A stretch of 64,000 nucleotides of DNA from Pseudomonas sp. DTU12.3 (GTDB lineage Bacteria; Pseudomonadota; Gammaproteobacteria; Pseudomonadales; Pseudomonadaceae): NCBI RefSeq assembly GCF_004124275.1, contig NZ_CP027218.1:2483501-2547500 (forward strand). The letters are read 5' to 3'. The position numbers were made by a program, and so were the translations under genes. The stretch's first letter is position 1, and each line of letters opens with the position of its first letter. The notes under the pieces are model-generated. The model did not search any database. It worked only from the letters and a program-made list of their open reading frames with translations, and was not told the DNA's origin. This document shows positions 35,825 to 43,598 of the stretch, piece after piece.

Positions 35825-38536
35825 TTAGAAGTGGTACGTCATGCGCGCAAACAAGGTGCGGCCCAGCGGGTCGGTGTAGCGCGGGTCATAGCCGCTCTGG
35901 AAGTTGTAGGCCTGGTTGGAGAACGGCGGGTTGCGGTCGAACATGTTCTTCATCCCGGCATCGACATCCAGCACCTTGTCGAAGGTGTAGCCGGCCGACA
36001 GGTCCCACACCGAATACGACGCCACGGTCGCGTGAGTATCGCGGTCGTAGTCGTTGTAGCCGGTGGTGAAGCGGTTGGTCAGCGACGCCCGTGCCGCACC
36101 GAAGGTCCAGCTGCCGGTGAGGTTGTGTTTCCAGCGCGCGATCACGCCGTCACCCCGGAAGTCGCCAACCTTGTCGGTGAACGGGCCTTTGATGGTGCTC
36201 TGGAAGTCGTACTCGTCGACATAGGTGCCTTGCAGCCCCAGCCCGAACTGACCGTACGGCGTGTTCGGGAAGCGATAGTCGAGCGACACATCGACACCGT
36301 TGGTTTCGACGATGCCGAGGTTGGCGTTGCCGGTAACGATGTAATTGAGCGTGCCGTCGGCGTTGCGCACGAAGCGGTCCGGGTAAGAGCCGGCCTGATC
36401 AAACACGGTGGATTCCGGGAACGGCTGGATCTGGTTGGAGATGTGAATCCACCAGAAATCGAGGCCGACCGAGAGGTTGTTGACCGGCTGATAAACGAAG
36501 CCCAGGGTCACGTTACGCGCCTTCTCCGGGGCCAGATCTTGGTTGCCGCCAATCTGATTGAGGAACTGCTGACCGCAATCACGTCCGCCGTTGCCGCCCG
36601 GTTGCACGACGCCGCCGGTACACAGCACCGGGTCGTTGTAGAAGCCCTGAGTGAAGGTGATGCTGCGCGGCGAATACAGCTCGTACAGCGATGGCGCACG
36701 GAAACCTTCGCTGTAGGCGCCGCGCACCACCAGCTCTTTCAGCGGCTGATAACGGAACGAATATTTCGGGTTGGTGGTGCTGCCGAAGTCGCTGTATCTG
36801 TCGTGGCGCACGGCGGCGGACAGTTCGAGGCTGTCGAGCACCGGCACGTTGATTTCCGCATACGCGGCTTTGACGCTGCGGTCGCCCTCGACACTGCCGT
36901 TGGGATCGATGCCGAGGCTTTGGATGTCGCCGGCAAACGGCGAGAAATCCTGATGGAATTTCTCTTTGCGGTACTCGCCACCCAGCGCCAGACCGGACGG
37001 GCCGGCACCGAACCAGTCGCCGATCTCGCGACTGATGCGCCCGTCGAAACCGGCGACCCGGCCGACGGCGGTGGAGTAGGCGCCGTGGTACGCGGCATCG
37101 TCGATGTATTGCTGACCGGCCGCCGACTGCGCGCCGAACGGGTTGAGCAAGCCGCTGGCCAGACCGGCAATCATCGCCTGATCGCTGACATAACCATTGG
37201 TGACGCTGGAGACAATCTTGTTCTGGTTGTACGAGGCGCCGACGTTGTAATCCCAGCCGCCGACCAGGCCGTCGAAGCTCAGCAGAAAGCGCTGGCTGGT
37301 GTTCTGGTCTTTCGATTCACGAGGGCCAGCAGCGGTTTCGCGCCAGTTGACGTCGACCGGTTGCGTCGGGTCGAGGGCAAAACCGGTCGGGCCCGGTGTG
37401 ATCCCGTTGCCGGGGTAGTAGGGCGACGAGCCATCGAGGCTCAAACCGGTCAACGGCGCCGGGCCGACAGCGGTGGCGTTGTTGTTGCGCGACCAGAAGT
37501 ATTCGAGATTGACGTTGTGATCGTCGGCCAGTTTGCCGGTGGTCTTGCCGAAGAACGAGGTCTTCTCGGTTTGCGGAAGCAGGTCGATGAATTCGCGGGT
37601 ACTGAAACGGCATAAACCGTCGCGCGCTACCAGGTTCGGGCCGTTGCAATTGCTATTGGCCAGCGGGTTGGTGGCATTGCCGTTCTGGCTGTAGTTGCCG
37701 GGGAACGCGGTGCCGGAGGTCTGATCCAGACCTCGGCCGGGATCGTAGTCACGGGCAAAGGAGCGGTCGTTGGCGTCGAGGTTCTGCTGCTTGTTGTAGT
37801 TGAACACGCCGAGGACGTTGAAGCGGTCTTCCTGCAGGTCGCCATAACCCCAACTGGCGCTCATGTCCTTGGTGGCACCGCCGCCGCTGTGGGTCGGGGT
37901 TTCGCCGCCGAGGGTCAACTGGCCGTCGGTCATGGATTTCTTGGTGATGAAGTTGATCACACCGCCAATGGCGTCGGTGCCGTACAGCGCGGAGGCGCCG
38001 TCCCGCAGGACTTCCACGCGCTCGATGGCGGCAAACGGGATCATGTTCAGATCCACCGCGCCGCCGGCCGAGTTGGTGCCCGACAAGGCGTTGTTGGCCA
38101 GGCGTCGACCGTTGAGCAACACCAGCGTCTTGTTCGCGCCGATGCCGCGCATGTCGGCGAACGAGGCGCCGCCCGTGGCTGCGCCGACCGAGCCGGCGCT
38201 GTTGTTCAGCGACTGGCTGCCGGTGATGCGCTGGACCAGTTCGGCGGTGGTGGTCACGCCCTGTTTGCGCAGCTCGTCAGCCTTGAGAATGGTGATCGGC
38301 ACGGCGGTTTCCGCATCGACCCGGCGAATCGCCGAACCCGTCACTTCGACCCGTTGCAGTTGCGTGGTCGGCGCAACCACTGCCGCCGCAGCGGGCACGG
38401 CGGCATTGTCGTCCTCGGCCGCTTGCACAGTCCCGGCGCCCATCCCCATGGCCACCAAATAAAACGGAACAAAACGGTGGCGAGAAATCGTTGCCACCAA
38501 AGGTTTGAGCGTGAAGCGTGGAGTGTTCATCAGCAT
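35825..38536 (-). CDS. TonB-dependent outer-membrane receptor (903 aa)
   Basis: A large receptor with signal peptide (to about residue 39, GTVQA), then a plug domain with QRVEVTGSAIRRVDAETAVPI near 60-80, ADMRGIGANKTLVLLNGRRL and IERVEVLRDGASALYGTDAIGGVINF. The long barrel ends LFARMTYHF. The plug sequence resembles the receptor group found in Xanthomonas and Caulobacter that imports peptides, glycans or vitamins rather than classic siderophores. Its gene lies between exbD and yejA on the same strand, so the receptor is probably energised by the adjacent TonB/ExbBD and passes its ligand to YejABEF. An ATG two codons downstream (38530) is an equally good start. Ligand unknown; no Fur-like site seen. 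Confidence 0.9.
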   Translation of the reverse strand: MLMNTPRFTLKPLVATISRHRFVPFYLVAMGMGAGTVQAAEDDNAAVPAAAAVVAPTTQLQRVEVTGSAIRRVDAETAVPITILKADELRKQGVTTTAELVQRITGSQSLNNSAGSVGAATGGASFADMRGIGANKTLVLLNGRRLANNALSGTNSAGGAVDLNMIPFAAIERVEVLRDGASALYGTDAIGGVINFITKKSMTDGQLTLGGETPTHSGGGATKDMSASWGYGDLQEDRFNVLGVFNYNKQQNLDANDRSFARDYDPGRGLDQTSGTAFPGNYSQNGNATNPLANSNCNGPNLVARDGLCRFSTREFIDLLPQTEKTSFFGKTTGKLADDHNVNLEYFWSRNNNATAVGPAPLTGLSLDGSSPYYPGNGITPGPTGFALDPTQPVDVNWRETAAGPRESKDQNTSQRFLLSFDGLVGGWDYNVGASYNQNKIVSSVTNGYVSDQAMIAGLASGLLNPFGAQSAAGQQYIDDAAYHGAYSTAVGRVAGFDGRISREIGDWFGAGPSGLALGGEYRKEKFHQDFSPFAGDIQSLGIDPNGSVEGDRSVKAAYAEINVPVLDSLELSAAVRHDRYSDFGSTTNPKYSFRYQPLKELVVRGAYSEGFRAPSLYELYSPRSITFTQGFYNDPVLCTGGVVQPGGNGGRDCGQQFLNQIGGNQDLAPEKARNVTLGFVYQPVNNLSVGLDFWWIHISNQIQPFPESTVFDQAGSYPDRFVRNADGTLNYIVTGNANLGIVETNGVDVSLDYRFPNTPYGQFGLGLQGTYVDEYDFQSTIKGPFTDKVGDFRGDGVIARWKHNLTGSWTFGAARASLTNRFTTGYNDYDRDTHATVASYSVWDLSAGYTFDKVLDVDAGMKNMFDRNPPFSNQAYNFQSGYDPRYTDPLGRTLFARMTYHF

Positions 38537-38743
38537 GGTTATTTCCGACTTTTCAGACGTTATCGAATTGGCCTTGTGAGCCCCTCATTGCTCCGCTTTC
38601 GGTGATACCGCGTGCGGAAAACCACTTTCTTCAAGCAAGCCGATCCCCTCCGAAGACGCCTGGCGTTTTTTCGGTCGGCTGGTTGCGACGGGATTCAGCG
38701 AACGGTGGCGGGCGCGTCTCGAAAGGCGTGCCCGGCACCGCAC

Positions 38744-39145
38744 TCAGTGGGTGGTCATCACCGAAATCTTGCTAATGCCCGAGCGTTCGATGGACGCCAT
38801 GGCTTTAGCGACCTGGCCGTAATTGACGGCGGAATCAGCCTGCAGCTGCACGCGCACCTCGCTGTCCTTCGCCTTGACCTCCTTGAGGCTGGCCTCCAGC
38901 GATTCCGGGGCCAGCTCGGTTTTCGCCAGATAGAACTTGCCGTCCTGATCGACGCTGACCACCACCGGATCCTTCTTCTCGGCGGGGGCGACGGCGTCAG
39001 TTTTCGGCAGATTCACTTTGATCGCGTTGGTCATCAGCGGTGCGGTAACAATGAACACCACCAGCAGCACGAGCATCACGTCGACCAATGGCGTGACGTT
39101 CATTTCGCTGAGCACTTCATCGCTGTCTTGAGTAGAGAACGACAT
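38744..39145 (-). CDS. exbD: ExbD/TolR family biopolymer transport protein
   Basis: A 133-residue protein with one N-terminal membrane helix (about 17-38) holding the essential aspartate D22 in TPLVDVMLVLLVV, and a periplasmic domain with VVVSVDQDGKFYL. It works with ExbB as the proton channel that powers TonB. The start ATG shares one base with the exbB stop (TGATG). It is followed by 207 bases without a gene before the receptor. Confidence 0.95.
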   Translation of the reverse strand: MSFSTQDSDEVLSEMNVTPLVDVMLVLLVVFIVTAPLMTNAIKVNLPKTDAVAPAEKKDPVVVSVDQDGKFYLAKTELAPESLEASLKEVKAKDSEVRVQLQADSAVNYGQVAKAMASIERSGISKISVMTTH

Positions 39146-39849
39146 CAGCTGGCCTCCCGCACGGCGGCTGTGGTTTTGCTGGCGATGGCCTGACGGCTGA
39201 TGGAAAACGCGCTGCGCGAAGCGAGGGCGTCGAAGTCGTGGGCGAAGTCATCCATGTCTGCCGAGGCGAGTTTCAGGCGGCGCAGGAAGAAGTTGTAAAT
39301 CAGCACCGCCGGCACCGCGACGGCGATACCCACGCCCGTGGCGATCAGCGCGTGACCGATCGGGCCGGCGACCGCTTCAAGGCTGGCCGAACCGGTTTCG
39401 CCGATGCTTTTCAGCGCTTCCATGATTCCCCACACGGTGCCGAACAAACCAATGAACGGCGCGGTGCTACCGATACTGGCGAGGATCGCCTGGCCGTTTT
39501 CCAGCGAGCGGCGTTCTTTCTGAATCTGCTGACGGAGGTTGCGTTCCAGGCGATCCGAACGGTTGATGGTGTGCGCCAGTTGTTGCGTGGTGCGCGGCGA
39601 GTCTTCTACCAATAGCGCCTCGAAACCGCTGCTGGCGATGCGCGCCAGTGCGCCCGGATACTGGCTGGCGTGTTCGGCGGCGGTGAGCAGATCCGGCGCG
39701 CCCCAAAAGGCTTTAGTGAATTGTTTGTTCTGGGTTTTCTGCCGCAAGTACTGCGCCGACTTGACCAGCAGAATCGCCCAGCTGACCACGGAAAACAGCA
39801 CCAGACCCCAGAGCACGCCGGGGACAATCATCGAAGACAAATCGTTCAT
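39145..39849 (-). CDS. exbB: ExbB/TolQ family proton-channel protein
   Basis: This 234-residue MotA/TolQ/ExbB protein has a first helix near residues 8-28 (PGVLWGLVLFSVVSWAILLV), a cytoplasmic loop, and two further helices in the conserved core (ASIGSTAPFIGLFGTVWGIM and GHALIATGVGIAVAVPAVLIYN). It lacks the long N-terminal extension of some Pseudomonas ExbB proteins. It lies 49 bases downstream of tonB and overlaps exbD. Confidence 0.95.
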   Translation of the reverse strand: MNDLSSMIVPGVLWGLVLFSVVSWAILLVKSAQYLRQKTQNKQFTKAFWGAPDLLTAAEHASQYPGALARIASSGFEALLVEDSPRTTQQLAHTINRSDRLERNLRQQIQKERRSLENGQAILASIGSTAPFIGLFGTVWGIMEALKSIGETGSASLEAVAGPIGHALIATGVGIAVAVPAVLIYNFFLRRLKLASADMDDFAHDFDALASRSAFSISRQAIASKTTAAVREAS

Positions 39850-39898
39850 GGTGATACCTCGCTTGCGTTATTCGGTTGTGCGTTGATTGAGCGTTCGG

Positions 39899-40711
39899 TT
39901 ATTGCGGCAATTTGAAATCGATGGTCTGCGTGGCGAAGCCGTCGATCGGCGTGTCACCGCGTTTGGCCGGAATAAACTTCCAGTTCTTCACGGCGGCGAC
40001 AGCGGCGTCATCCAGTTGCGGTTTGCCGCTGGATTTGCTCACCGTCACCGAACCGGCGCGACCGTTGGCCAGCACCTGAATGCGCAGCACCACGCTGCCT
40101 TCCCAGTTGCGCCGCAGCGCCAGCGACGGGTATTCCGGCGGCGGGTTGCCGAGGCTGGCGAGACCGGAAACGGCTGCCGATTCCTTGACCGGACCGGGCG
40201 CGGCGGCAGGTGCCGGCGGTGCGCTCGGGGTGGCCGGCGCAGCGGGAGCGGCCGCTTGGGCCGGGGCGGGCGGGGCTTTCGGTGGCTCGACCTTTTTCAC
40301 CGGTTTCGGCTTCTCGACCGGTTTCGGTTTTTCGATCGGCTTGGGTTTCTCCACCGGTTTGGGTGGTGGCTTGACCGCGTCCTCGTCCTCCACCGGTTGT
40401 TCCGGTTCCGGCGGGGGAGGTGGCGGTGGCTCGGGCGTGGGCGGTGCCGGTGGCGTCGGGCTGGTCAGCTCGACGGTCATTTCCGGAATCTGCGGCGGTG
40501 TCGGCAGTGGCTCGGTTCGCGATTGCTGGAGAAACCACCAGGCGCCGCCATGTATCAGCGCCGACACAGCCACCAGCAACATCATCTGCTGTTTATTCAA
40601 ACCACCGGGTTGCGAGGTATTGGCTGTAAACGCCGGCCTGCCCGGGGGCGGCGGGATTGGCGCTTCCCGCAACGGCCCCGGCAGGGTTCTGTGCTTTACC
40701 GCATCGTTCAT
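39899..40711 (-). CDS. tonB: TonB energy transducer
   Basis: A 270-residue protein with a cytoplasmic N-terminus (1-42), a single membrane helix (43-61) that contains the SxxxH motif (S50, H54) needed for coupling to ExbB, a long proline/lysine spacer (about 70-190, with repeated EKPKPVEKPKP) and a C-terminal TonB domain (ASLGNPPPEYPSLALRRNWEG to the end). It spans the periplasm to contact outer-membrane receptors. The ATG at 40711 is preceded by AGGGAG at the right distance. It is the first gene of the tonB-exbB-exbD set, which leads into the receptor and yej genes; this suggests a dedicated system rather than the housekeeping TonB. Confidence 0.94.
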   Translation of the reverse strand: MNDAVKHRTLPGPLREAPIPPPPGRPAFTANTSQPGGLNKQQMMLLVAVSALIHGGAWWFLQQSRTEPLPTPPQIPEMTVELTSPTPPAPPTPEPPPPPPPEPEQPVEDEDAVKPPPKPVEKPKPIEKPKPVEKPKPVKKVEPPKAPPAPAQAAAPAAPATPSAPPAPAAAPGPVKESAAVSGLASLGNPPPEYPSLALRRNWEGSVVLRIQVLANGRAGSVTVSKSSGKPQLDDAAVAAVKNWKFIPAKRGDTPIDGFATQTIDFKLPQ

Positions 40712-40911
40712 TAAAGCTCCCTCGGGTTGATGAAGGGCAATAAGGTGCCGTCCGAACATGTGGGGGATGTTCGAGTGGGTGGGTGCAACTTTCTTCAAGG
40801 TGTGCAGAAGCCGATAGTTGAACTATCCGGTTAACAAGGCTCGTGCAAACTTACTGGCTTGGCGCCATCGACTTCGTTTGTTCATTACCCATTCCCTGGT
40901 GTTGTTCTATA

Positions 40912-41002
40912 TGCAGGAGCTGCCGCAGGCTGCGATCTTTTGATCTGTTTTTAAAGATCAATATCAAGATCAACAGATCGCAGCCTGCGGCAGCTCCTAC
41001 AG
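40912..41002. repeat. REP pair (outward type)
   Basis: Arms TGCAGGAGCTGCCGCAGG.../...CCTGCGGCAGCTCCTACA upstream of tonB. The spacer is longer than usual and contains a repeated AAGATCAA. Confidence 0.9.
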
Positions 41003-41069
41003 GGGGTGTTCGGTTTGTGTTTTGCAACCGCTGTGCCAAATGTTGCTGAAATGCAGGTGGGTTATTTCA

Positions 41070-41165
41070 TTGATGTTACCCATGTCGCATTTATATAAGT
41101 TTTGTTGGCTGGCCTGTTTATCTTCGGCGCATACAATCCCGTTGCCCCTTGCTCAGGGGCTTTTT
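41070..41165 (+). ncRNA. possible small RNA or orphan transcript: promoter-like motif plus terminator
   Basis: A -35-like TTGATG (41070-41075) and a -10-like TATATA (41092-41097) are 16 bases apart, and a hairpin with five Ts lies about 65 bases further on. Together they could give a transcript of about 60 nucleotides from near 41104. I do not recognise a known sRNA family, and no protein of any length is convincing in it. The call rests on motif spacing only. Confidence 0.3.
41144..41165 (+). terminator. orphan intrinsic terminator
   Basis: Stem GCCCCT/AGGGGC with a five-base loop followed by TTTTT. No plus-strand gene lies upstream within 30 kb except REP-separated ones, so what it terminates is unclear. 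Confidence 0.55.
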
Positions 41166-42006
41166 CATGGGCGAGTCAGGCCGGGCGCAATATCAGGCTG
41201 ATCAGCGAGATAGAGCGGCTGCTCTCTTGTCAGTGCGGGCACTTGCTGGTGCATGGCGGACTGATTTGGTGCGGGTCAATGTTTTAGCGGGTCAGAGGCA
41301 CTGTTCCTTGTTCTTGTTTGAATGAAATCAATAGTTGGATGTTTGCTTAGTTACAGTCGTCGGTGCGTTTTTGGTGCAAATATAAATCATCCGAAGTTAT
41401 TGTCTGACAATCCGGTTGAGTGCTGGTTAATACATGGCTCGCGCAATGTAATTCAGCGTTGTATTTAAAAAATAAATAGTGCTGTGCGCTCGGCGAATAA
41501 CTCATCGCCAAGCACAGTGGTTGTTCGTTGGGTTCAGGTAATACAGTAAACGCGCAGGTGGCCGGTGCTGTTCAGGTGAACTCGGCTATTGGCGTAAAGG
41601 GATGCAAAGGCAGTGATGCGGCAGAACGATTGAAGATTCACGCGGTGAACTCCTTGTTGCCAGCTCGGACACACGAACTTTTGGTTCGGCATCGCACCTT
41701 ACAAGAACGCGGATAGCGTTCGATGATTGCTCTTGGTGCGGGATAGGCACCCTGAGCGCTGTTTTGCGAAGTTTGAATTCGCAAGTCGCGAGTGCATGGG
41801 AAAATCGTGCCAAAACCGATACAACTGCTGACAAACTTGCTCTTGTGGCGAGGGAGCTAGCTCCCGCTGGGCTGCGAAGCAGACCTGATCCGTGCAAATG
41901 CACTACAACTGATACACCGCAGTGTCTGATTTTATGACGGCTGTGCAGCCAAGCGCGAGCAAGCTCCCTCGTCACAGGGGATGAGTCACCAACAGGAGGG
42001 GGAGAT
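41166..42006. other. gene-free, relatively AT-rich stretch
   Basis: I see no supported gene in this 840-base stretch. It includes AT-rich sequence (41290-41480), a hairpin at 41481-41518 whose minus strand is followed by an AT run, and a diverged inverted repeat (41844-41977). Short open frames on both strands lack ribosome sites or cross the repeat. It could be a decayed gene or a regulatory region. Confidence 0.5.
41844..41977. repeat. inverted repeat, TGTGGCGAGGGAGCTAGCTCCC family (diverged)
   Basis: Outer ends TGTGGCGAGGGAGCT and AGCTCCCTCGTCACA, inner GCTGCGAAGCAG/GCTGTGCAGCC, with spacer ATACACCGCAGTGTCTG. It is related to the copies at 43299-43433 and 47353-47485, which share the outer GTGGCGAGGG and the ACACCG-type core. 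Confidence 0.8.
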
Positions 42007-42630
42007 ATGTATCAGCTCTACGGACATCGCAATTCAGGCGCAGCCGCCATCGAAGCGGCGCTGGAGTTGTGCCAGATCGCTTACCGCTTCATCGATATCG
42101 AGGCCAGCGCGGAAGCCGCTGAAGCCTTGGCCACACTCAACCCGCTGAAACAGATCCCGACCCTGCAATTGCCCGACGGCAGTGCGATTACCGAGAGCGC
42201 GGCGATTCTGATTCATCTGGGCCTGGCGTTTCCGGCATCCGGTTTGCTGCCGGCCGATGCTGCCGATCGCGATCAGGCGATTCGTGGCATGGTCTACATC
42301 GTCAGCAATTGCTACGCCGCTATCGGTGTTGTCGATTACCCCGAGCGCTGGCTGCTGATGCCTGACGAAGCCTCGCGGCAGAACCTGATGGCCGGCGCGC
42401 GGGAGCGTTTGCACTGGAGTTGGGAGGTGTTTGCCGACCAGTTTTCCGCCGAGTTGTACCTGGATGACGAAACACCGGGGGCGCTGGATGTGTTGGCGGC
42501 AGTGGTGACGCGCTGGGCGGGCAGCCGCGAGCATTTGCGTCAGACACGGCCGGGGTTTTATGCGTGGTTGCAGAGGATTGACCGGCATCCGGTGCTGGCG
42601 CCGGTGTTCGCCCGGCATTGGCCAGCCTGA
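42007..42630 (+). CDS. glutathione S-transferase family protein
   Basis: A 207-residue protein with a GST N-terminal thioredoxin fold starting MYQLYGHRNSGAAAIEAALE, the glutathione-binding segments LNPLKQIPTLQLPDG and ITESAAILIHL, and an all-helical C-terminal domain. The strong ribosome site AGGAGGGGGAG is just before the ATG. It resembles small GSTs of uncertain substrate in proteobacteria. The catalytic residue is not obvious; a serine at position 10 (HRNSGA) is the likely one. It is a single gene. Confidence 0.85.
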   Translation: MYQLYGHRNSGAAAIEAALELCQIAYRFIDIEASAEAAEALATLNPLKQIPTLQLPDGSAITESAAILIHLGLAFPASGLLPADAADRDQAIRGMVYIVSNCYAAIGVVDYPERWLLMPDEASRQNLMAGARERLHWSWEVFADQFSAELYLDDETPGALDVLAAVVTRWAGSREHLRQTRPGFYAWLQRIDRHPVLAPVFARHWPA

Positions 42631-42632
42631 AC

Positions 42633-42713
42633 AAGATCAAAAGATCGCAGCCTGCGGCAGCTCCTACACGGGGCAAATGTAGGAGCTGCCGCAGGCTGCG
42701 ATCTTTTAGATCT
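42633..42713. repeat. REP pair (inward type)
   Basis: Arms AGATCAAAAGATCGCAGCC.../...GGCTGCGATCTTTTAGATCT between the convergent GST and CBS genes; probably a transcription stop for both. Confidence 0.9.
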
Positions 42714-42719
42714 GCGGAT

Positions 42720-43160
42720 TTATTCCCCGCGGATGTACTGCTCCAGCTGTTTGATCAGCTCGGCCTGCTCGGCAATCGCTTCCTTGACCAGGTCGCCGAT
42801 CGACAGCAGGCCGATCAGCTTGCCGTCCTCTACTACCGGCAAGTGCCGCAGGCGTTTGTCGGACATGATGCCCAGGCAGGTGTCGACGGTTTGATGGGTG
42901 TCGACGGTGATCACGTTCGCCACCATGATGTCGCGCACCGGCGTGCCCACGGATGAGCGACCATGCAGCACCAGTTTACGTGCGTAGTCGCGCTCGCTGA
43001 TGATGCCGACCACTTTATCGTCTTCGACCACCAGCAAGGCGCCGACGTTTTTCTCGGCCATCTTCATCAGCGCTTCGAGCACCATGTGATCAGGCTTGAT
43101 CTGGTGCACTTCCTGATTTTTCTGATCTTTGAGCTTGAGCAGTTGGGCGACGGTCTTCAT
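42720..43160 (-). CDS. CBS-pair domain protein
   Basis: This 146-residue cytoplasmic protein consists of two CBS domains (about 18-72 and 80-133), recognised by VLEALMKMAEKNVGALLVVEDDKVVGIISERDYARK and the matching LRHLPVVEDGKLIGLLSIGDLVKE. CBS pairs bind adenine nucleotides and act as energy or redox sensors. A C-terminal helix with glutamines and leucines may dimerise. No partner enzyme is adjacent. Start ATG at 43160. Confidence 0.9.
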   Translation of the reverse strand: MKTVAQLLKLKDQKNQEVHQIKPDHMVLEALMKMAEKNVGALLVVEDDKVVGIISERDYARKLVLHGRSSVGTPVRDIMVANVITVDTHQTVDTCLGIMSDKRLRHLPVVEDGKLIGLLSIGDLVKEAIAEQAELIKQLEQYIRGE

Positions 43161-43298
43161 GGCGGTTACTCAGGTGTTGTCGTTGTTATCCAAGCATCGT
43201 AGACGCAAGCGCGCAGGGCAAGGTGGCAAAGCGGCAGATAACACGCAAAAAACGTCATTTCCAAACAAAATGCCCATCACCCGATGAAAGATGAACCT

Positions 43299-43433
43299 CT
43301 GTGGCGAGGGGATTTATCCCCGTTGGCCTGCGCAGCGGGCCCAAAAACAGACAACCGGGTTTTCCTGATACACCGTGTCGGATGGTTTTGGGGCTGCTTC
43401 GCAACCCAACGGGGATAAATCCCCTCGCCACAG
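43299..43433. repeat. inverted repeat, TGTGGCGAGGGGATTTATCCCC family
   Basis: Arms CTGTGGCGAGGGGATTTA.../...TAAATCCCCTCGCCACAG enclose GGTTTTCCTGATACACC; a near copy is at 47353-47485. Confidence 0.92.
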
Positions 43434-43515
43434 ATAAATCCCCTCATCCCAGATAAACCCTCTCATTACAGATAAATCCCCTCATCACAGATAAATCCAC
43501 TCACAGATAAATCGC
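43432..43515. repeat. degenerate direct repeats, unit AGATAAATCCCCTCATCAC
   Basis: Directly after the inverted repeat its tail is repeated about five times (19, 19, 19, 16 and about 16 bases), with more changes towards the right end. The unit is the last part of the preceding element (AGATAAATCCCCTCGCCAC-like), so this looks like local tail amplification. Confidence 0.8.
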
Positions 43516-43598
43516 TACTACAAAGTATTCCAAACTGAAAACGCGGGCGCTGGAAGGGCAGCGTAGAATGCCTCTCTGTTTCAATACCCGAGGTTGCA

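Larger units (their letters stand above)
43161..43598. other. intergenic region upstream of polB with stacked repeats
   Basis: No gene is seen. It contains an inverted repeat (43299-43433), a run of degenerate direct repeats (43432-43515) and then the polB leader. I see no CTGT-N8-ACAG LexA box in the 80 bases before polB. Confidence 0.65.

Noticed and set aside
33803..37615. Two plus-strand frames of about 600 codons each over yejA and the large receptor
   Set aside because: Both are shadows of well-supported minus-strand genes and read as low-complexity or valine/arginine-rich sequence without motifs.
41102..41287. A 61-codon plus-strand frame starting with TTG
   Set aside because: It runs across a good terminator hairpin (41144-41165) and has no ribosome site.
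41586..41975. A 129-codon minus-strand frame in the gene-free stretch
   Set aside because: Its start lies inside the inverted repeat at 41844-41977 and part of its sequence is translated repeat; no ribosome site or family motif.
43432..43515. CRISPR array reading of the direct repeats
   Set aside because: The units are contiguous and degenerate with no unique spacers, and no cas gene is present.
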